This document shows positions 37,377 to 46,449 of a stretch of DNA of 49,671 bases, one piece after another. The DNA comes from Candidatus Endomicrobiellum incisitermitis (GTDB lineage Bacteria > Elusimicrobiota > Endomicrobiia > Endomicrobiales > Endomicrobiaceae), in assembly GCA_031275795.1 (NCBI GenBank), contig JAISOG010000004.1, positions 1-49,671 on the forward strand, in the 5' to 3' direction. Position 1 is the first letter of the stretch; every line of letters starts with the position of its first letter. The notes beneath the pieces were generated by a model that saw only the letters and a list, made by a program, of their open reading frames with translations, was not told the origin of the DNA and made no database searches. Position numbers and translations under genes: made by a program.

Positions 37377-37449
37377 ACTTATCCCTTAAAAAATAAAATT
37401 TTTTAGTTGTATTTACTTATAGTAGACAGTATTATATTACAACAAGACA

Positions 37450-38631
37450 TTAACTAACTATACCATAAAAACTTATGCCATTTTTCATTTTAGCAAGTTT
37501 GAAAATGTCAGCTATAGTTTGAGCTATATCTGACAAAGTATCTCTTAGGCCTATATTTACATCCTTTTTCAATTTCTTACCGTATACCAAAAGTGGAACA
37601 TACTCTCTTGTATGGTCTGTGTGTATTTTATATGTAGGGTCACACCCATGATCTGCCGTAATAATAAGTATGTCATCTTCAAGTAAAGTGTCTATAAATT
37701 TTGGCAAAAAGTTATCAAAATCTTTTAAACCATTAGCATACGCCTCTACATTTCTACGGTGGCCCCAAAGCATGTCAAAATCCACAAGGTTTGTGAAAAT
37801 CAATTTGTTTTTTTCAAAAGGTTGTTGTAATTCTTTCAAAGTAACTTCCATACCATTTACATTTCCAGTAGTGTGAATGGATTTAGTTATTCCTTTGGCA
37901 TTAAAAATATCAGATATTTTTCCTATACCTACAACATCTGCGCCAGAACTCTCTAATTCATCTAAAACAGTTGTTTCTGGTGGAGTTAAAGAATAATCTT
38001 TTCTATTTGAAGTTCGCATATAGTTACCGTTTTCACCTATAAAAGGTCTAGCTATAACTCTACCAACAGCGTTTTGGCCTTTCAAAACATCTCTTGCTAT
38101 TTGGCAAATTTCATAGAGTTTTTCAAGACCAAAAGACTGTTCATGAGCTGCAATTTGAAAAACAGAGTCAGCAGAAGTATAAACTATAGGGAAACCGGTC
38201 TTTTGGTGCTTTTGACCTAAATCTTTTATTATTTGAGTACCTGAAATTGCTATATTGCCAAGAATTTTTGTGCCTATTTTTTGTTCAAATTCTTCTATAA
38301 TTTTTTTTGGGAAACCGTTTGGATAAACGGGAAAAGGTTTTTTTAAAATTATGTCAGACATTTCCCAATGTCCAGCAGTAGTATCCTTGGCTGGAGACTT
38401 CGTCATCATTTTGCCATAACAACCTTCAACAGAAATGTTAGGCAAATCATTTTTAGTGTCTATTATTTTATAAAGTCCTAACTTTGCCATGTTAGGTAAA
38501 GAAAAAGAATCACCCATAAAGTCAAAAATATGACCTATTGTGTTTGTACCTTTGTCTTTATATTTAGCAGAATCTGGCAAATAGCCAACACCTGCACTAT
38601 CTAAAACAATTAGCACAACTCTTTTTTGCAT
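37450..38631 (-). CDS. deoB: Phosphopentomutase
   Basis: 393 aa, normal. Alkaline-phosphatase superfamily motifs: VLIVLDSAGVGYLPDSAKYKDKGTNT, then the phospho-Thr region SPAKDTTAGHWEM, FTNLVDFDMLWGHRR and ITADHGCDP...HTDHTREYVPLL. It converts ribose-1-phosphate and deoxyribose-1-phosphate to the 5-phosphates, linking the phosphorylases to RpiB and transketolase. One nt after the transketolase C-terminal gene. Confidence 0.96.
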   Translation of the reverse strand: MQKRVVLIVLDSAGVGYLPDSAKYKDKGTNTIGHIFDFMGDSFSLPNMAKLGLYKIIDTKNDLPNISVEGCYGKMMTKSPAKDTTAGHWEMSDIILKKPFPVYPNGFPKKIIEEFEQKIGTKILGNIAISGTQIIKDLGQKHQKTGFPIVYTSADSVFQIAAHEQSFGLEKLYEICQIARDVLKGQNAVGRVIARPFIGENGNYMRTSNRKDYSLTPPETTVLDELESSGADVVGIGKISDIFNAKGITKSIHTTGNVNGMEVTLKELQQPFEKNKLIFTNLVDFDMLWGHRRNVEAYANGLKDFDNFLPKFIDTLLEDDILIITADHGCDPTYKIHTDHTREYVPLLVYGKKLKKDVNIGLRDTLSDIAQTIADIFKLAKMKNGISFYGIVS

Positions 38632-38632
38632 T

Positions 38633-39580
38633 TTATTTTCTCTTTAATACTTTTAAAGCTGCTTCAGCGATGTTTACATCTTTTAACCCATATTTTGCAA
38701 TCAAATCCATACCATCACCTGATTGCCCAAACTTGTCTTTTACTGCAACCATCTCAACAGGCACTGGAAAATTTTTCACCAAAACTTCGCTAACTGCAGA
38801 GCCAAACCCACCATAAATTTGATGTTCCTCGGCAGTTACAATTGCTCCACACTCTTTAGCTGCACCAATAATCGCGTTTTCGTCTATAGGTTTAATTGTA
38901 TGTATATTTATAACTTGTGCTTTAATGCTTTTTTTTTCTAAAATTTCTGCAGCCATTAAAGATTCATAAACCATAGTACCACAAGCTAAAATAGCAACGT
39001 CTTTGCCATCTCTTAAAATGTTAGCTTTGCCTATTTCAAAATGTGTGCTTTCTTGAGTAAAGATAGGTGTACTCTCTCTGCCATATCTTATATAAACAGG
39101 GCCGTCACTGTAAGCGCTTGCTATTACAGCTTTTCTAGTTTCAATTAAATCGCACGGAGATATAACTTTCATATTTGGGATACATCTCATTATCGCAATT
39201 TCTTCTAAAGCTTGATGAGTAGCTCCATCCGGGCCTACCATAAGACCAGAATGAGAACCTCCTATTTTAACATTCAAGTTAGAGTAACAAATTGTTGTCC
39301 TAATTTGTTCCCAAGGTCTACCTGAAGCAAAAACAGCATACGTAGAAACGAAAGGTATAAAACCTGCAACAGCAAGACCTGCTGCCATGCCCAACAAGTT
39401 TGTTTCTGCAATACCAACGTTTAAAAACCTGTCTGGAAACATTTCTTTAAAATTATTTATAGCAACAGACGAAATTGTATCCGCGCCTAAAACAAATATC
39501 TTAGAATTTTCTTTTCCAAGCTCAACAAGACCTTCACCAAAACCAAACCTTGTAGCTTTTTTCCCAAAAGTTTCCACCAT
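38633..39580 (-). CDS. Transketolase, C-terminal subunit
   Basis: 315 aa. The Pyr and C-terminal domains of a split transketolase: NVGIAETNLLGMAAGLA with the Glu that activates thiamine diphosphate, FVSTYAVFASGRPWEQIRTT, GSHSGLMVGPDGATHQALEEIAIMR, and TAEEHQIYGGFGSAVSEVL. It pairs with the N-terminal subunit 24 nt upstream. Split transketolases are common in Firmicutes, Elusimicrobia and archaea. AGGAG precedes the ATG. Confidence 0.93.
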   Translation of the reverse strand: MVETFGKKATRFGFGEGLVELGKENSKIFVLGADTISSVAINNFKEMFPDRFLNVGIAETNLLGMAAGLAVAGFIPFVSTYAVFASGRPWEQIRTTICYSNLNVKIGGSHSGLMVGPDGATHQALEEIAIMRCIPNMKVISPCDLIETRKAVIASAYSDGPVYIRYGRESTPIFTQESTHFEIGKANILRDGKDVAILACGTMVYESLMAAEILEKKSIKAQVINIHTIKPIDENAIIGAAKECGAIVTAEEHQIYGGFGSAVSEVLVKNFPVPVEMVAVKDKFGQSGDGMDLIAKYGLKDVNIAEAALKVLKRK

Positions 39581-39604
39581 ATACTTCTCCTAAAATGTAA
39601 GTCT

Positions 39605-40423
39605 TTACTTTACTGATTCGTCAATTTCTAGCAGTGCTTGTTCAATTAGTTCTTTAGATGGAATTTTGCCATGCCACTGGGCAAGATTTTCCATGTAAGA
39701 AACACCTTTACCTTTAATCGTTTTTGCTATTATTGCTGTGGGTTTTTGTTTTTCTTCTTTAAATTTTAAATAAGCGTTATCGATTTGTTCTAAATTATGC
39801 CCATCTATTTCTATAACATTCCAACCAAAAGCTTTATATTTATCGGATAAAGGTTCAACATTCATTACATCTTTTGTAAAACCGTCTATTTGCAGTCCGT
39901 TGTCGTCAACAATAGCGCAAAGATTGTTTAAGTTATAATGAGATGCTGCCATAGCAGCTTCCCAAATACTACCTTCTTGTTGTTCTCCATCGCCCATAAG
40001 AACATAAACTTTATTATCTTTCTTTACCTGTTTCATACCTGCAGCAACGCCTGCACCAATTGATAGGCCATACCCAAGAGAACCAGTGGACACTTCTATG
40101 CCAGGCAAATCTTTATCTTTTGCAGGATGACCTTGAAGTCTACTTCCAGCTTTCCTTAAAGTGCAAAGTTCGTCTGGACTAAAACATTCAAGTTGTGCTA
40201 AAACTGCATATAATACTGGACAAGCATGTCCTTTTGATAAAATAAAATAATCTCTATTTGGATCATTTGGGTTTTTAGCGTTAAACTTCATATGTTTAAA
40301 ATACAAAGATACAACAAGTTCAACAGAAGATAAACTACCGCCAGGATGACCAGAGCCTGCAAGTTCAAGCATTTTAATAATATCTTTTCTTACATTAGCA
40401 GACACCAATTTTAAATTTGTCAT
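39605..40423 (-). CDS. Transketolase, N-terminal subunit
   Basis: 272 aa. Thiamine-diphosphate domain: GHPGGSLSSVELV, SKGHACPVLYAVLA, GSLGYGLSIGAGVA and the diphosphate/Mg motif GDGEQQEGSIWEAAMAASHYNLNNL...DDNG. With the C-terminal subunit it moves two-carbon units between pentose, triose and hexose phosphates. The ATG at 40423 (GGAG 10 nt upstream) is preferred over the in-frame TTG at 40432. Confidence 0.94.
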   Translation of the reverse strand: MTNLKLVSANVRKDIIKMLELAGSGHPGGSLSSVELVVSLYFKHMKFNAKNPNDPNRDYFILSKGHACPVLYAVLAQLECFSPDELCTLRKAGSRLQGHPAKDKDLPGIEVSTGSLGYGLSIGAGVAAGMKQVKKDNKVYVLMGDGEQQEGSIWEAAMAASHYNLNNLCAIVDDNGLQIDGFTKDVMNVEPLSDKYKAFGWNVIEIDGHNLEQIDNAYLKFKEEKQKPTAIIAKTIKGKGVSYMENLAQWHGKIPSKELIEQALLEIDESVK

Positions 40424-40441
40424 ATAGAACAAACTCCTTTT

Positions 40442-40906
40442 TTAACAAGCACAGCTTTCCATTTTTTCTATCTGTTTAATCTTTTCTATTCTCTTAGAAT
40501 GCCTTTCTTGAAACGGAGTTGTAAGGAATATTTTTATCCTATCACACACTTGACTAAGAGTGGCTGTTCTAGAACCCAGACACATAATGTTTGCACAATT
40601 GTGCCCTGCAGCAAACCTTGCTGTGTCTTCATCCCAACAAACAGCTGCAATAACACCTTTCACTTTATTTGCAGCAATAGACATCCCTATACCTGTACCA
40701 CATATTAAAACACCTTTATAAACTTCATTGTTTGCTACTGCTTTTGCAACTTTTAAAGCATAATCTGGATAATCACAACTATCATTTCCACAAAAACCAA
40801 AATCTATGACTTCATACCCTAAATCTTTTAAATAATTCTTTACGTTTTCTCTTATCTCTATAGCTGTATGATCAGTAGCAAAAGCAATTTTTTTAACGGT
40901 TCCCAT
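40442..40906 (-). CDS. rpiB: Ribose-5-phosphate isomerase B
   Basis: 154 aa. ATDHTAIEIRENVKNYLKDLGYEV, DYPDYALKVAKAV, GVLICGTGIGMSIAANKVKGVIAAVCWDEDTARFAAGHNCANIMCLGSR. The catalytic Cys (LICGTG) and the HN pair are present. It interconverts ribose-5-phosphate and ribulose-5-phosphate, between DeoB and transketolase. The tail ends in an unusual ESCAC. Confidence 0.95.
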   Translation of the reverse strand: MGTVKKIAFATDHTAIEIRENVKNYLKDLGYEVIDFGFCGNDSCDYPDYALKVAKAVANNEVYKGVLICGTGIGMSIAANKVKGVIAAVCWDEDTARFAAGHNCANIMCLGSRTATLSQVCDRIKIFLTTPFQERHSKRIEKIKQIEKMESCAC

Positions 40907-40947
40907 GGGAGAATTTCCTATAAAATTAGTTTGTTTAATATATAAAA

Positions 40948-41703
40948 TTAGTTCTTAGAATGCTTTACAAGTTTCACAAAAGATTCAACTTCTAAACTTG
41001 CACCACCAACTAAACCGCCATCTATATCAGGCTGTTTCATAAGTTCAGAAATGTTGTCAGGCTTTACAGAACCACCATAAAGAATCCTTACATTATCAGC
41101 AGCGTCTTTATAAAGTTGAGAATATCTCTCTCTTATAAAAGCGTGCACTTCTTGAGCCTGTTGCGGAGTTGCTGTCTTGCCTGTACCTATTGCCCATACA
41201 GGCTCATAAGCAATAACTAATTTAGAAGCTTCTTCTTGGCTAAGATCTGGTAAAGATTCTTTAACTTGCTTTTCTATAACTTTAAAAGTAGTGTTCTCTT
41301 CCCTTTCTCTTAGAGTTTCCCCTACACAAACTATCGGAACAATGTCATTTAGTAAGGCTGCTTTTACTTTTTTATTTACAGTTTTATCAACTTCTCCAAA
41401 ATGTTGTCTACGTTCTGAATGTCCAACTAAAACATATGAGCAACCTGCATCTTTTAGCATGAATGCAGACACCTCACCTGTAAAGGATCCCTTTTCCTCC
41501 CAAAAAAGGTCTTGAGCACCAACATTTATATTTGAACCTTTAACTTCATTGTAAACCGCATTGACACAGATAAATGTAGGACATATCAGAACCTCTATAT
41601 CTTTTACATCAGAAACTGCAGTTTTAAGCATACGCACAAAACTGACAGACTCTGCAATGGTTTTATTCATTTTCCAATTACCAGCCATTAACGGTTTTTT
41701 CAT
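40948..41703 (-). CDS. tpiA: Triosephosphate isomerase
   Basis: 251 aa. GNWKMNKTI with the active-site Asn-Lys, YVLVGHSERRQHFGE with the catalytic His, AYEPVWAIGTGKTATPQQAQEVH with the catalytic Glu, and ILYGGSVKPDN with VGGASLE at the phosphate loop. It interconverts DHAP and glyceraldehyde-3-phosphate. First gene of the pentose/nucleoside run, with its own promoter. Confidence 0.97.
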   Translation of the reverse strand: MKKPLMAGNWKMNKTIAESVSFVRMLKTAVSDVKDIEVLICPTFICVNAVYNEVKGSNINVGAQDLFWEEKGSFTGEVSAFMLKDAGCSYVLVGHSERRQHFGEVDKTVNKKVKAALLNDIVPIVCVGETLREREENTTFKVIEKQVKESLPDLSQEEASKLVIAYEPVWAIGTGKTATPQQAQEVHAFIRERYSQLYKDAADNVRILYGGSVKPDNISELMKQPDIDGGLVGGASLEVESFVKLVKHSKN

Positions 41704-41735
41704 ATCAATACCCCGTATTGTGTTGATTTTGGCTA

Positions 41736-41765
41736 ATTATACTAGATTTGTCATTGATTTTTCAA
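41736..41765 (-). promoter_or_regulatory. Promoter of the tpiA/pentose/nucleoside gene run
   Basis: On the minus strand TTGAAA (41760-41765), an 18-bp spacer and a perfect TATAAT (41736-41741) lie about 33 nt before the tpiA ATG. The 101-nt gap between hydF and tpiA also contains AT-only inverted repeats but no GC-rich terminator. Confidence 0.65.
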
Positions 41766-41804
41766 TTTTTATATTTAAACTAATTTAAATTTTAATTTGG
41801 TTTA

Positions 41805-43034
41805 TCAGTGTAATAACATACTTTTATACGCAGATAATGCTTGAGGAAAAACTTCAAGAACTTTTTCCATAACTCCTGAAAAAACTGATATTGCCATCCC
41901 ATAATTTGTTATAGGCACACCTAACTGGTTTGCTTTATCTAACCGTGCAAGCATGCCTTTTCTATTTAAAGTGCACGCACCACAATGTATTATTAAGCTA
42001 TATTTTGAAAGATTCTTTGGATAATCCTGTCCTGATACATATTCTACAACTAAATCTTTTTTTGTGTACTCTCTAATCCAGTTAGGAATTTTTACTCTAC
42101 CTATGTCATCTTTAGAAGCGTGATGCGTACAACCTTCTGCAATTAAAACTTTATCCTTATCTTTTAAAGAGTTAATTTTAGCAGCACCTTTTGCCATATC
42201 AACAATGTCAGATTTATCTGCAGCATAAATTATTGAAAAAGTTGTAAGCTTAACATTTTTTGGAGTTTTTATAGCTATAGTTTTAACAGCTTGAGAATCT
42301 GTTATTACAAGCACTGGAAGTTTTTTAAGAGCTTTTAAAGCTATTTCGTATTCTGTATCTTGAACGGTATAAGAAGCAGCGTTTAAATCTAAAATATGCC
42401 TTAATGTTTGTACTTGAGGCATTATTATTTTACCTTTAGGAGCGCCTAAATCTATAGGCATAACTAAAATTACCGTATCATTTTTTTTTACTATATTTTT
42501 TAATGATATATAATTTTCTATATAGTTATCTGGCAAAATTTCTAAAAGCGTTTTTTTTAAACTATTTAAAAAAATGTCTCTGTTACTATTAACATTTGAA
42601 AATTGTAAAATATTTTTTGAATATGTTTGTAATTTGTTTAAAAACTCTTTGCTTGGTTCTTGTAAATCTGTTTTACTTATAACAATAATCACTTTAGTGT
42701 TTCTTTTATTTGCTTCTTTAACAACATTTTCTTCATAAATACCAAACTTATTAAATTCACACATTAGAAGAACAACATCACAACTATCAAAAGCTCTTTT
42801 AGTTTTTTCTATTCTAGCTTCCCCTAAACTAGATTTATCATTAACGCCTGCTGTGTCAAATAAAGTTATAGGTCCTAATGGATTAAGTTCCATTTGCTTA
42901 TGGACAACATCTGTAGTAGTTCCTTCCATGTTAGAAACAATAGACGTTTGTTGATTTGTTATAAAGTTCATGAGAGAAGATTTTCCAACATTTGTCCTAC
43001 CAAATATGCCAATCTGGATAGTTAGTGCTTTCAC
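41805..43034 (-). CDS. hydF: [FeFe]-hydrogenase maturation GTPase HydF
   Basis: 409 aa from GTG at 43034. GTPase domain: GIFGRTNVGKSSLMN (P-loop 12-19), EGTTTD, LFDTAGVND, SKTD. The C-terminal cluster-binding motif is EGCTHH and, about 50 residues later, IIHCGACTLNR (C-x-H ... H-C-x2-C), which holds the [4Fe-4S] scaffold for the H-cluster precursor. The GTG has GGAGG 4 nt upstream; a TTG nine codons earlier has none. hydE, hydG and the hydrogenase itself are not in the window. Confidence 0.95.
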   Translation of the reverse strand: MKALTIQIGIFGRTNVGKSSLMNFITNQQTSIVSNMEGTTTDVVHKQMELNPLGPITLFDTAGVNDKSSLGEARIEKTKRAFDSCDVVLLMCEFNKFGIYEENVVKEANKRNTKVIIVISKTDLQEPSKEFLNKLQTYSKNILQFSNVNSNRDIFLNSLKKTLLEILPDNYIENYISLKNIVKKNDTVILVMPIDLGAPKGKIIMPQVQTLRHILDLNAASYTVQDTEYEIALKALKKLPVLVITDSQAVKTIAIKTPKNVKLTTFSIIYAADKSDIVDMAKGAAKINSLKDKDKVLIAEGCTHHASKDDIGRVKIPNWIREYTKKDLVVEYVSGQDYPKNLSKYSLIIHCGACTLNRKGMLARLDKANQLGVPITNYGMAISVFSGVMEKVLEVFPQALSAYKSMLLH

Positions 43035-43072
43035 ATTCCCTCCAATATAAACAGTCCACAAAAAAATATTAA

Positions 43073-45073
43073 CTATTTTCCTGTATTTCTAATTAAATAA
43101 TCAGAAATTGCAATCATAGACAAAAATTTTTTTAATAGCTTTTTATGTTCGTTAGTTTCGTGCGATATAGTCAACTTAGAATTGTTTAAGGTGTAAAATG
43201 TTTGTTTTTGAGAAAAAATATCTTTATAAACTGAATAATCTTTATTAAATATATAATCTCCAAAAACCATCACATTATCTTTGGATTTTTTAGAGAACAA
43301 GTTTTTCCCTTCAGACATATATTCCACATCTGACAATGACAGATTATACAAAGTTGGCATTATATCTAGATGGCAACCAAAAACAGTGCTATCATATTCT
43401 TTAGGTTTTAAAGTATTAGGGACATACAAATAAAAAGGAACTCTAACATTGTCAAAAAAATTTTCTATATTGTAGTTGTTAAAGTTATGATCACCTGTCA
43501 CAGCTATTATTGTGTTTGATGCATATTTTGAACTTTTAATTTTAGAAATAAACCTACCTAACATTTCATTAGAGTATTGATATGAGGCAAATCTTTTTTT
43601 TGCTTCATTCATATCTTGTATATTATTTTTTAAACTGTCAGGGATTTCTAAAGGTAAAACACTATACTTGTTAGGGATTGTGTAGGGAGGATGGTTAGTA
43701 GTTGTTAAAACATATATAAAATTTCCATTACTGCTTTTAGATAAAGTTTCAAAAACTAAATCAAAAAGATATTCGTCATATACTCCCCAAGGTCCTCTAG
43801 GGAAATCTTTTTTTATAATCCCCCCACTTAAAACCTCGTTAAAACCTAAATTTAATGCAAAAGATCCAACATTACGCCAACTAGTATTATCTCCATATAT
43901 ATAAAAAGATTTATAATTGTTTTGCTTATATGGCGTTACTGAAGCAAAAGGATAACTTTTGTACGCATACTTGGATTGAAACAAACAAATAGAGTTTGGC
44001 CGTACTAGTGTATTTAAAAGTGTTGCTTCTATAGCAGTTATAGTAACACTACCTTCAGATGAAAAATTATAAAAAACTATATCCTTGTCAAAATGCTCTT
44101 TTAACTTGCCCAAAACATTAAATTTTTCAGAGTTGTACTTAATTAAATCGCCCCCAAAACTTTCCATAACAATAAGTATAACGTTTGGCTTGATGCTCTC
44201 TATGGTTTTATTTATTGCAGTTCTTGATATGAGTGACTCTTGAGGGTTTTCTTTTGATATATCATCAACATTTTTATCTAAAAAATCTGCAAAAGCTTGC
44301 CTAATATCGCTTTTATAACCAGTGTTTAAAATATAATCAATTCCGCCCTCTCTAGAAGCTTTTAACTTATGTTCAAATGCTCTTTGTAATGTAAATAAAC
44401 AATTAATGGCAGTTTTGTTTAAGAACGTGTTTGACGATATGTCAGAATATACGCCAATAGGTTGCAACCCAACACTACCTCTTATCATCAAAAATAATGA
44501 AAACAAGAGAACAAGTGACATAAAAATTCTAAAAAATATTTTCGGCAAACGAAAATTATATTCTTTAAATCTTAAAAGTTTATTAGAAAAAAAGAAAACT
44601 AACAAAAAAAGGAAAACAACTCCAAAACATATTAAAAACAAATTATAGTTCTCATAAAAAGTTTTTATTAAAGCTAAAGTGTCATCTTCAACAAAACCAA
44701 AAACTAAAATATTAAGATGATCTTTAAAATACGAATAAAAATTAAAATCTATACAAAACAATGTTAATATAGTTCCTATAAAAAAAGTATAGTAATATTT
44801 TAAAAGTGAGCTAAAAATTTTGAAGTAGGATTTTTGGCCTATAATAAACAAAACAACAAACAAAAGCACAGGCGGCACATTTAAAGCGGCTATTCCTGAC
44901 AAGTCAAATCTAAACCCCATGTAAAAGGATTTAAAAATATCTAATGTAAAACCACTTAAATCTATCCCTTTGCTAAAACAAACAAAAAAAATAAATCTAT
45001 AAAGAGACATAAACAACAAAAATATAAAATTAAGTACTAATATTTTTAAAGGTATTGTTTTAAAAAAGCTCAT
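43073..45073 (-). CDS. LTA-synthase/MdoB-like membrane sulfatase-fold transferase
   Basis: 666 aa. Five N-terminal membrane helices (to about residue 200), then an extracytoplasmic alkaline-phosphatase-superfamily domain: NVILIVMESFGGD (first metal Glu), SSEGSVTITAIEATLLNTLVRPN at the nucleophile loop, YGDNTSWRNVGSFALNLGF, TTNHPPYTIP, and AVTGDHNFNN with C-terminal metal ligands. Relatives transfer phosphoglycerol or phosphoethanolamine to glycans or lipids at the outer face of the inner membrane. In a Gram-negative-type cell an envelope-glycan decorating role is likelier than true teichoic acid. Substrate unknown. Confidence 0.85.
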   Translation of the reverse strand: MSFFKTIPLKILVLNFIFLLFMSLYRFIFFVCFSKGIDLSGFTLDIFKSFYMGFRFDLSGIAALNVPPVLLFVVLFIIGQKSYFKIFSSLLKYYYTFFIGTILTLFCIDFNFYSYFKDHLNILVFGFVEDDTLALIKTFYENYNLFLICFGVVFLFLLVFFFSNKLLRFKEYNFRLPKIFFRIFMSLVLLFSLFLMIRGSVGLQPIGVYSDISSNTFLNKTAINCLFTLQRAFEHKLKASREGGIDYILNTGYKSDIRQAFADFLDKNVDDISKENPQESLISRTAINKTIESIKPNVILIVMESFGGDLIKYNSEKFNVLGKLKEHFDKDIVFYNFSSEGSVTITAIEATLLNTLVRPNSICLFQSKYAYKSYPFASVTPYKQNNYKSFYIYGDNTSWRNVGSFALNLGFNEVLSGGIIKKDFPRGPWGVYDEYLFDLVFETLSKSSNGNFIYVLTTTNHPPYTIPNKYSVLPLEIPDSLKNNIQDMNEAKKRFASYQYSNEMLGRFISKIKSSKYASNTIIAVTGDHNFNNYNIENFFDNVRVPFYLYVPNTLKPKEYDSTVFGCHLDIMPTLYNLSLSDVEYMSEGKNLFSKKSKDNVMVFGDYIFNKDYSVYKDIFSQKQTFYTLNNSKLTISHETNEHKKLLKKFLSMIAISDYLIRNTGK

Positions 45074-45081
45074 GTGATGCT

Positions 45082-46449
45082 CTATTTAGTTAAATAATGT
45101 ATTATATTTTTTGCTGCTTGTTTTCCCATCCCCATTGCAGCAATAACAGTATCACCGCCAACAATATCTCCACCTGCAAAAACGCCTGGAATAGATGTCA
45201 TATAAGTTTCATCACATAAGACATATCCTTTAGAGTCTGTTTTTAATGCTCTTGTAAGAGAAGTCAAAATTGGGTTTGGGTTAAGCCCTAAAGCTAAAAT
45301 AATCATATCTGTTTCTAAAATATAATTAGAACCTTCTAGAGCTTTTGGTTTTTTCCTTCCAGATTCGTCAGGTTCTCTAAGTTCAACTTTTACACATTCA
45401 ACACCTTTAACAAAACCTTTTTCATCGCCAATAAATTTTATTGGGTTTGTTAGTGTAACAAACTCTATGCCTTCTTCTTTTGCGTGTATACGTTCTTCTA
45501 ACCTTGCAGGCATTTCGTTTTCTGATCTTCTATATATAAGCTTTACAGTCTCAGCTCCAAGCCTTATTGCTGTTCTTGCTGAATCCATTGCAGTATTTCC
45601 ACCACCCACTACAACAACATTCTTGCCCCTATAAACCGGCGTATCATAATTAGGAAAATTATAAGAACGCATTAAATTAACTCTAACTAAAAACTCATTT
45701 GCACAATATATATGGTTTAAATTCTCTCCAGGAAGGTTTGGAAATGTCGGTAAGCCAGCTCCTACAGCTACAAATATAGCTTTAAATCCTTCTTCAAACA
45801 AATCTTGTATTGTTTTTGTTCTTCCTATAAGCGTATTTAACACAAACTTCATGCCAAGATTTTTTAACTTATTTATTTCTACATCTAAAACTTCTTTAGG
45901 AAGCCTAAACTCTGGTATGCCATATCTTAAAACACCACCAGTATCGTGAAGAGATTCAAAAACTGTAACATCGTATCCTTGTTTTAATAAATCCCCACCG
46001 CATGTAAGCCCTGCAGGACCAGAACCTATAACAGCAATTTTTACATTATTTTTTTCTATACAAATATTTTCATCTTTATCATTTGCTGTAACATCAGCAG
46101 TATAACGCTCTAAATTTCCTATAGCAATGCTTTTGTTTTTCATGCTTAAAACACAATTTTTTTCGCATTGGTTTTCTTGAGGACAAACCCTACCACATAC
46201 TGCAGGGAGACTAGTTTTTTGGTTTAAAACTTCTATAGCAGCTTTTGGCTTATCTTCTAAAAGACACTTTATAAAGCCGGGTATATTAATCTCTACAGGG
46301 CATCCTTTTACGCATATAGGAGTCTTACATTGCAAACATCTTTTTGCTTCTAAAAGCATTTCCTCTTTAGTGTATCCTATGTTTACTTGTTTAAAATCTT
46401 TTTTCCTTATTTGTGGATCTCTTTGTGGCATTTCTATTTTGTGTGACAT
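45082..46449 (-). CDS. NfnB/GltA-type NADPH-dependent flavoprotein subunit
   Basis: 455 aa from the ATG at 46449 (GGAG 5 nt upstream). N-terminal [4Fe-4S] Cys sets CLQCKTPICVKGCPVEINIP and CGRVCPQENQCEKNC; FAD site VIGSGPAGLTCGGDLLKQG; second Rossmann site VVVGGGNTAMDSARTAIRLG with YRRSENEMPAR, the pattern that binds NADPH; C-terminal GVFAGGDIVGG. It is the small-subunit glutamate-synthase/sulfide-dehydrogenase SudA/NfnB family. Next to an NfnA-like gene it most likely forms NfnAB (NADH-dependent reduced ferredoxin:NADP+ oxidoreductase). GltA of glutamate synthase is the alternative, but no gltB-like gene is here. Confidence 0.9.
   Translation of the reverse strand: MSHKIEMPQRDPQIRKKDFKQVNIGYTKEEMLLEAKRCLQCKTPICVKGCPVEINIPGFIKCLLEDKPKAAIEVLNQKTSLPAVCGRVCPQENQCEKNCVLSMKNKSIAIGNLERYTADVTANDKDENICIEKNNVKIAVIGSGPAGLTCGGDLLKQGYDVTVFESLHDTGGVLRYGIPEFRLPKEVLDVEINKLKNLGMKFVLNTLIGRTKTIQDLFEEGFKAIFVAVGAGLPTFPNLPGENLNHIYCANEFLVRVNLMRSYNFPNYDTPVYRGKNVVVVGGGNTAMDSARTAIRLGAETVKLIYRRSENEMPARLEERIHAKEEGIEFVTLTNPIKFIGDEKGFVKGVECVKVELREPDESGRKKPKALEGSNYILETDMIILALGLNPNPILTSLTRALKTDSKGYVLCDETYMTSIPGVFAGGDIVGGDTVIAAMGMGKQAAKNIIHYLTK

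Noticed and set aside
37377-37449. AT-only hairpin (AAAAAAT/ATTTTTT) between deoB and the purine phosphorylase as a terminator
   Set aside because: The stem has no GC pairs, so it is unlikely to stop transcription; AT-rich DNA yields such repeats by chance.
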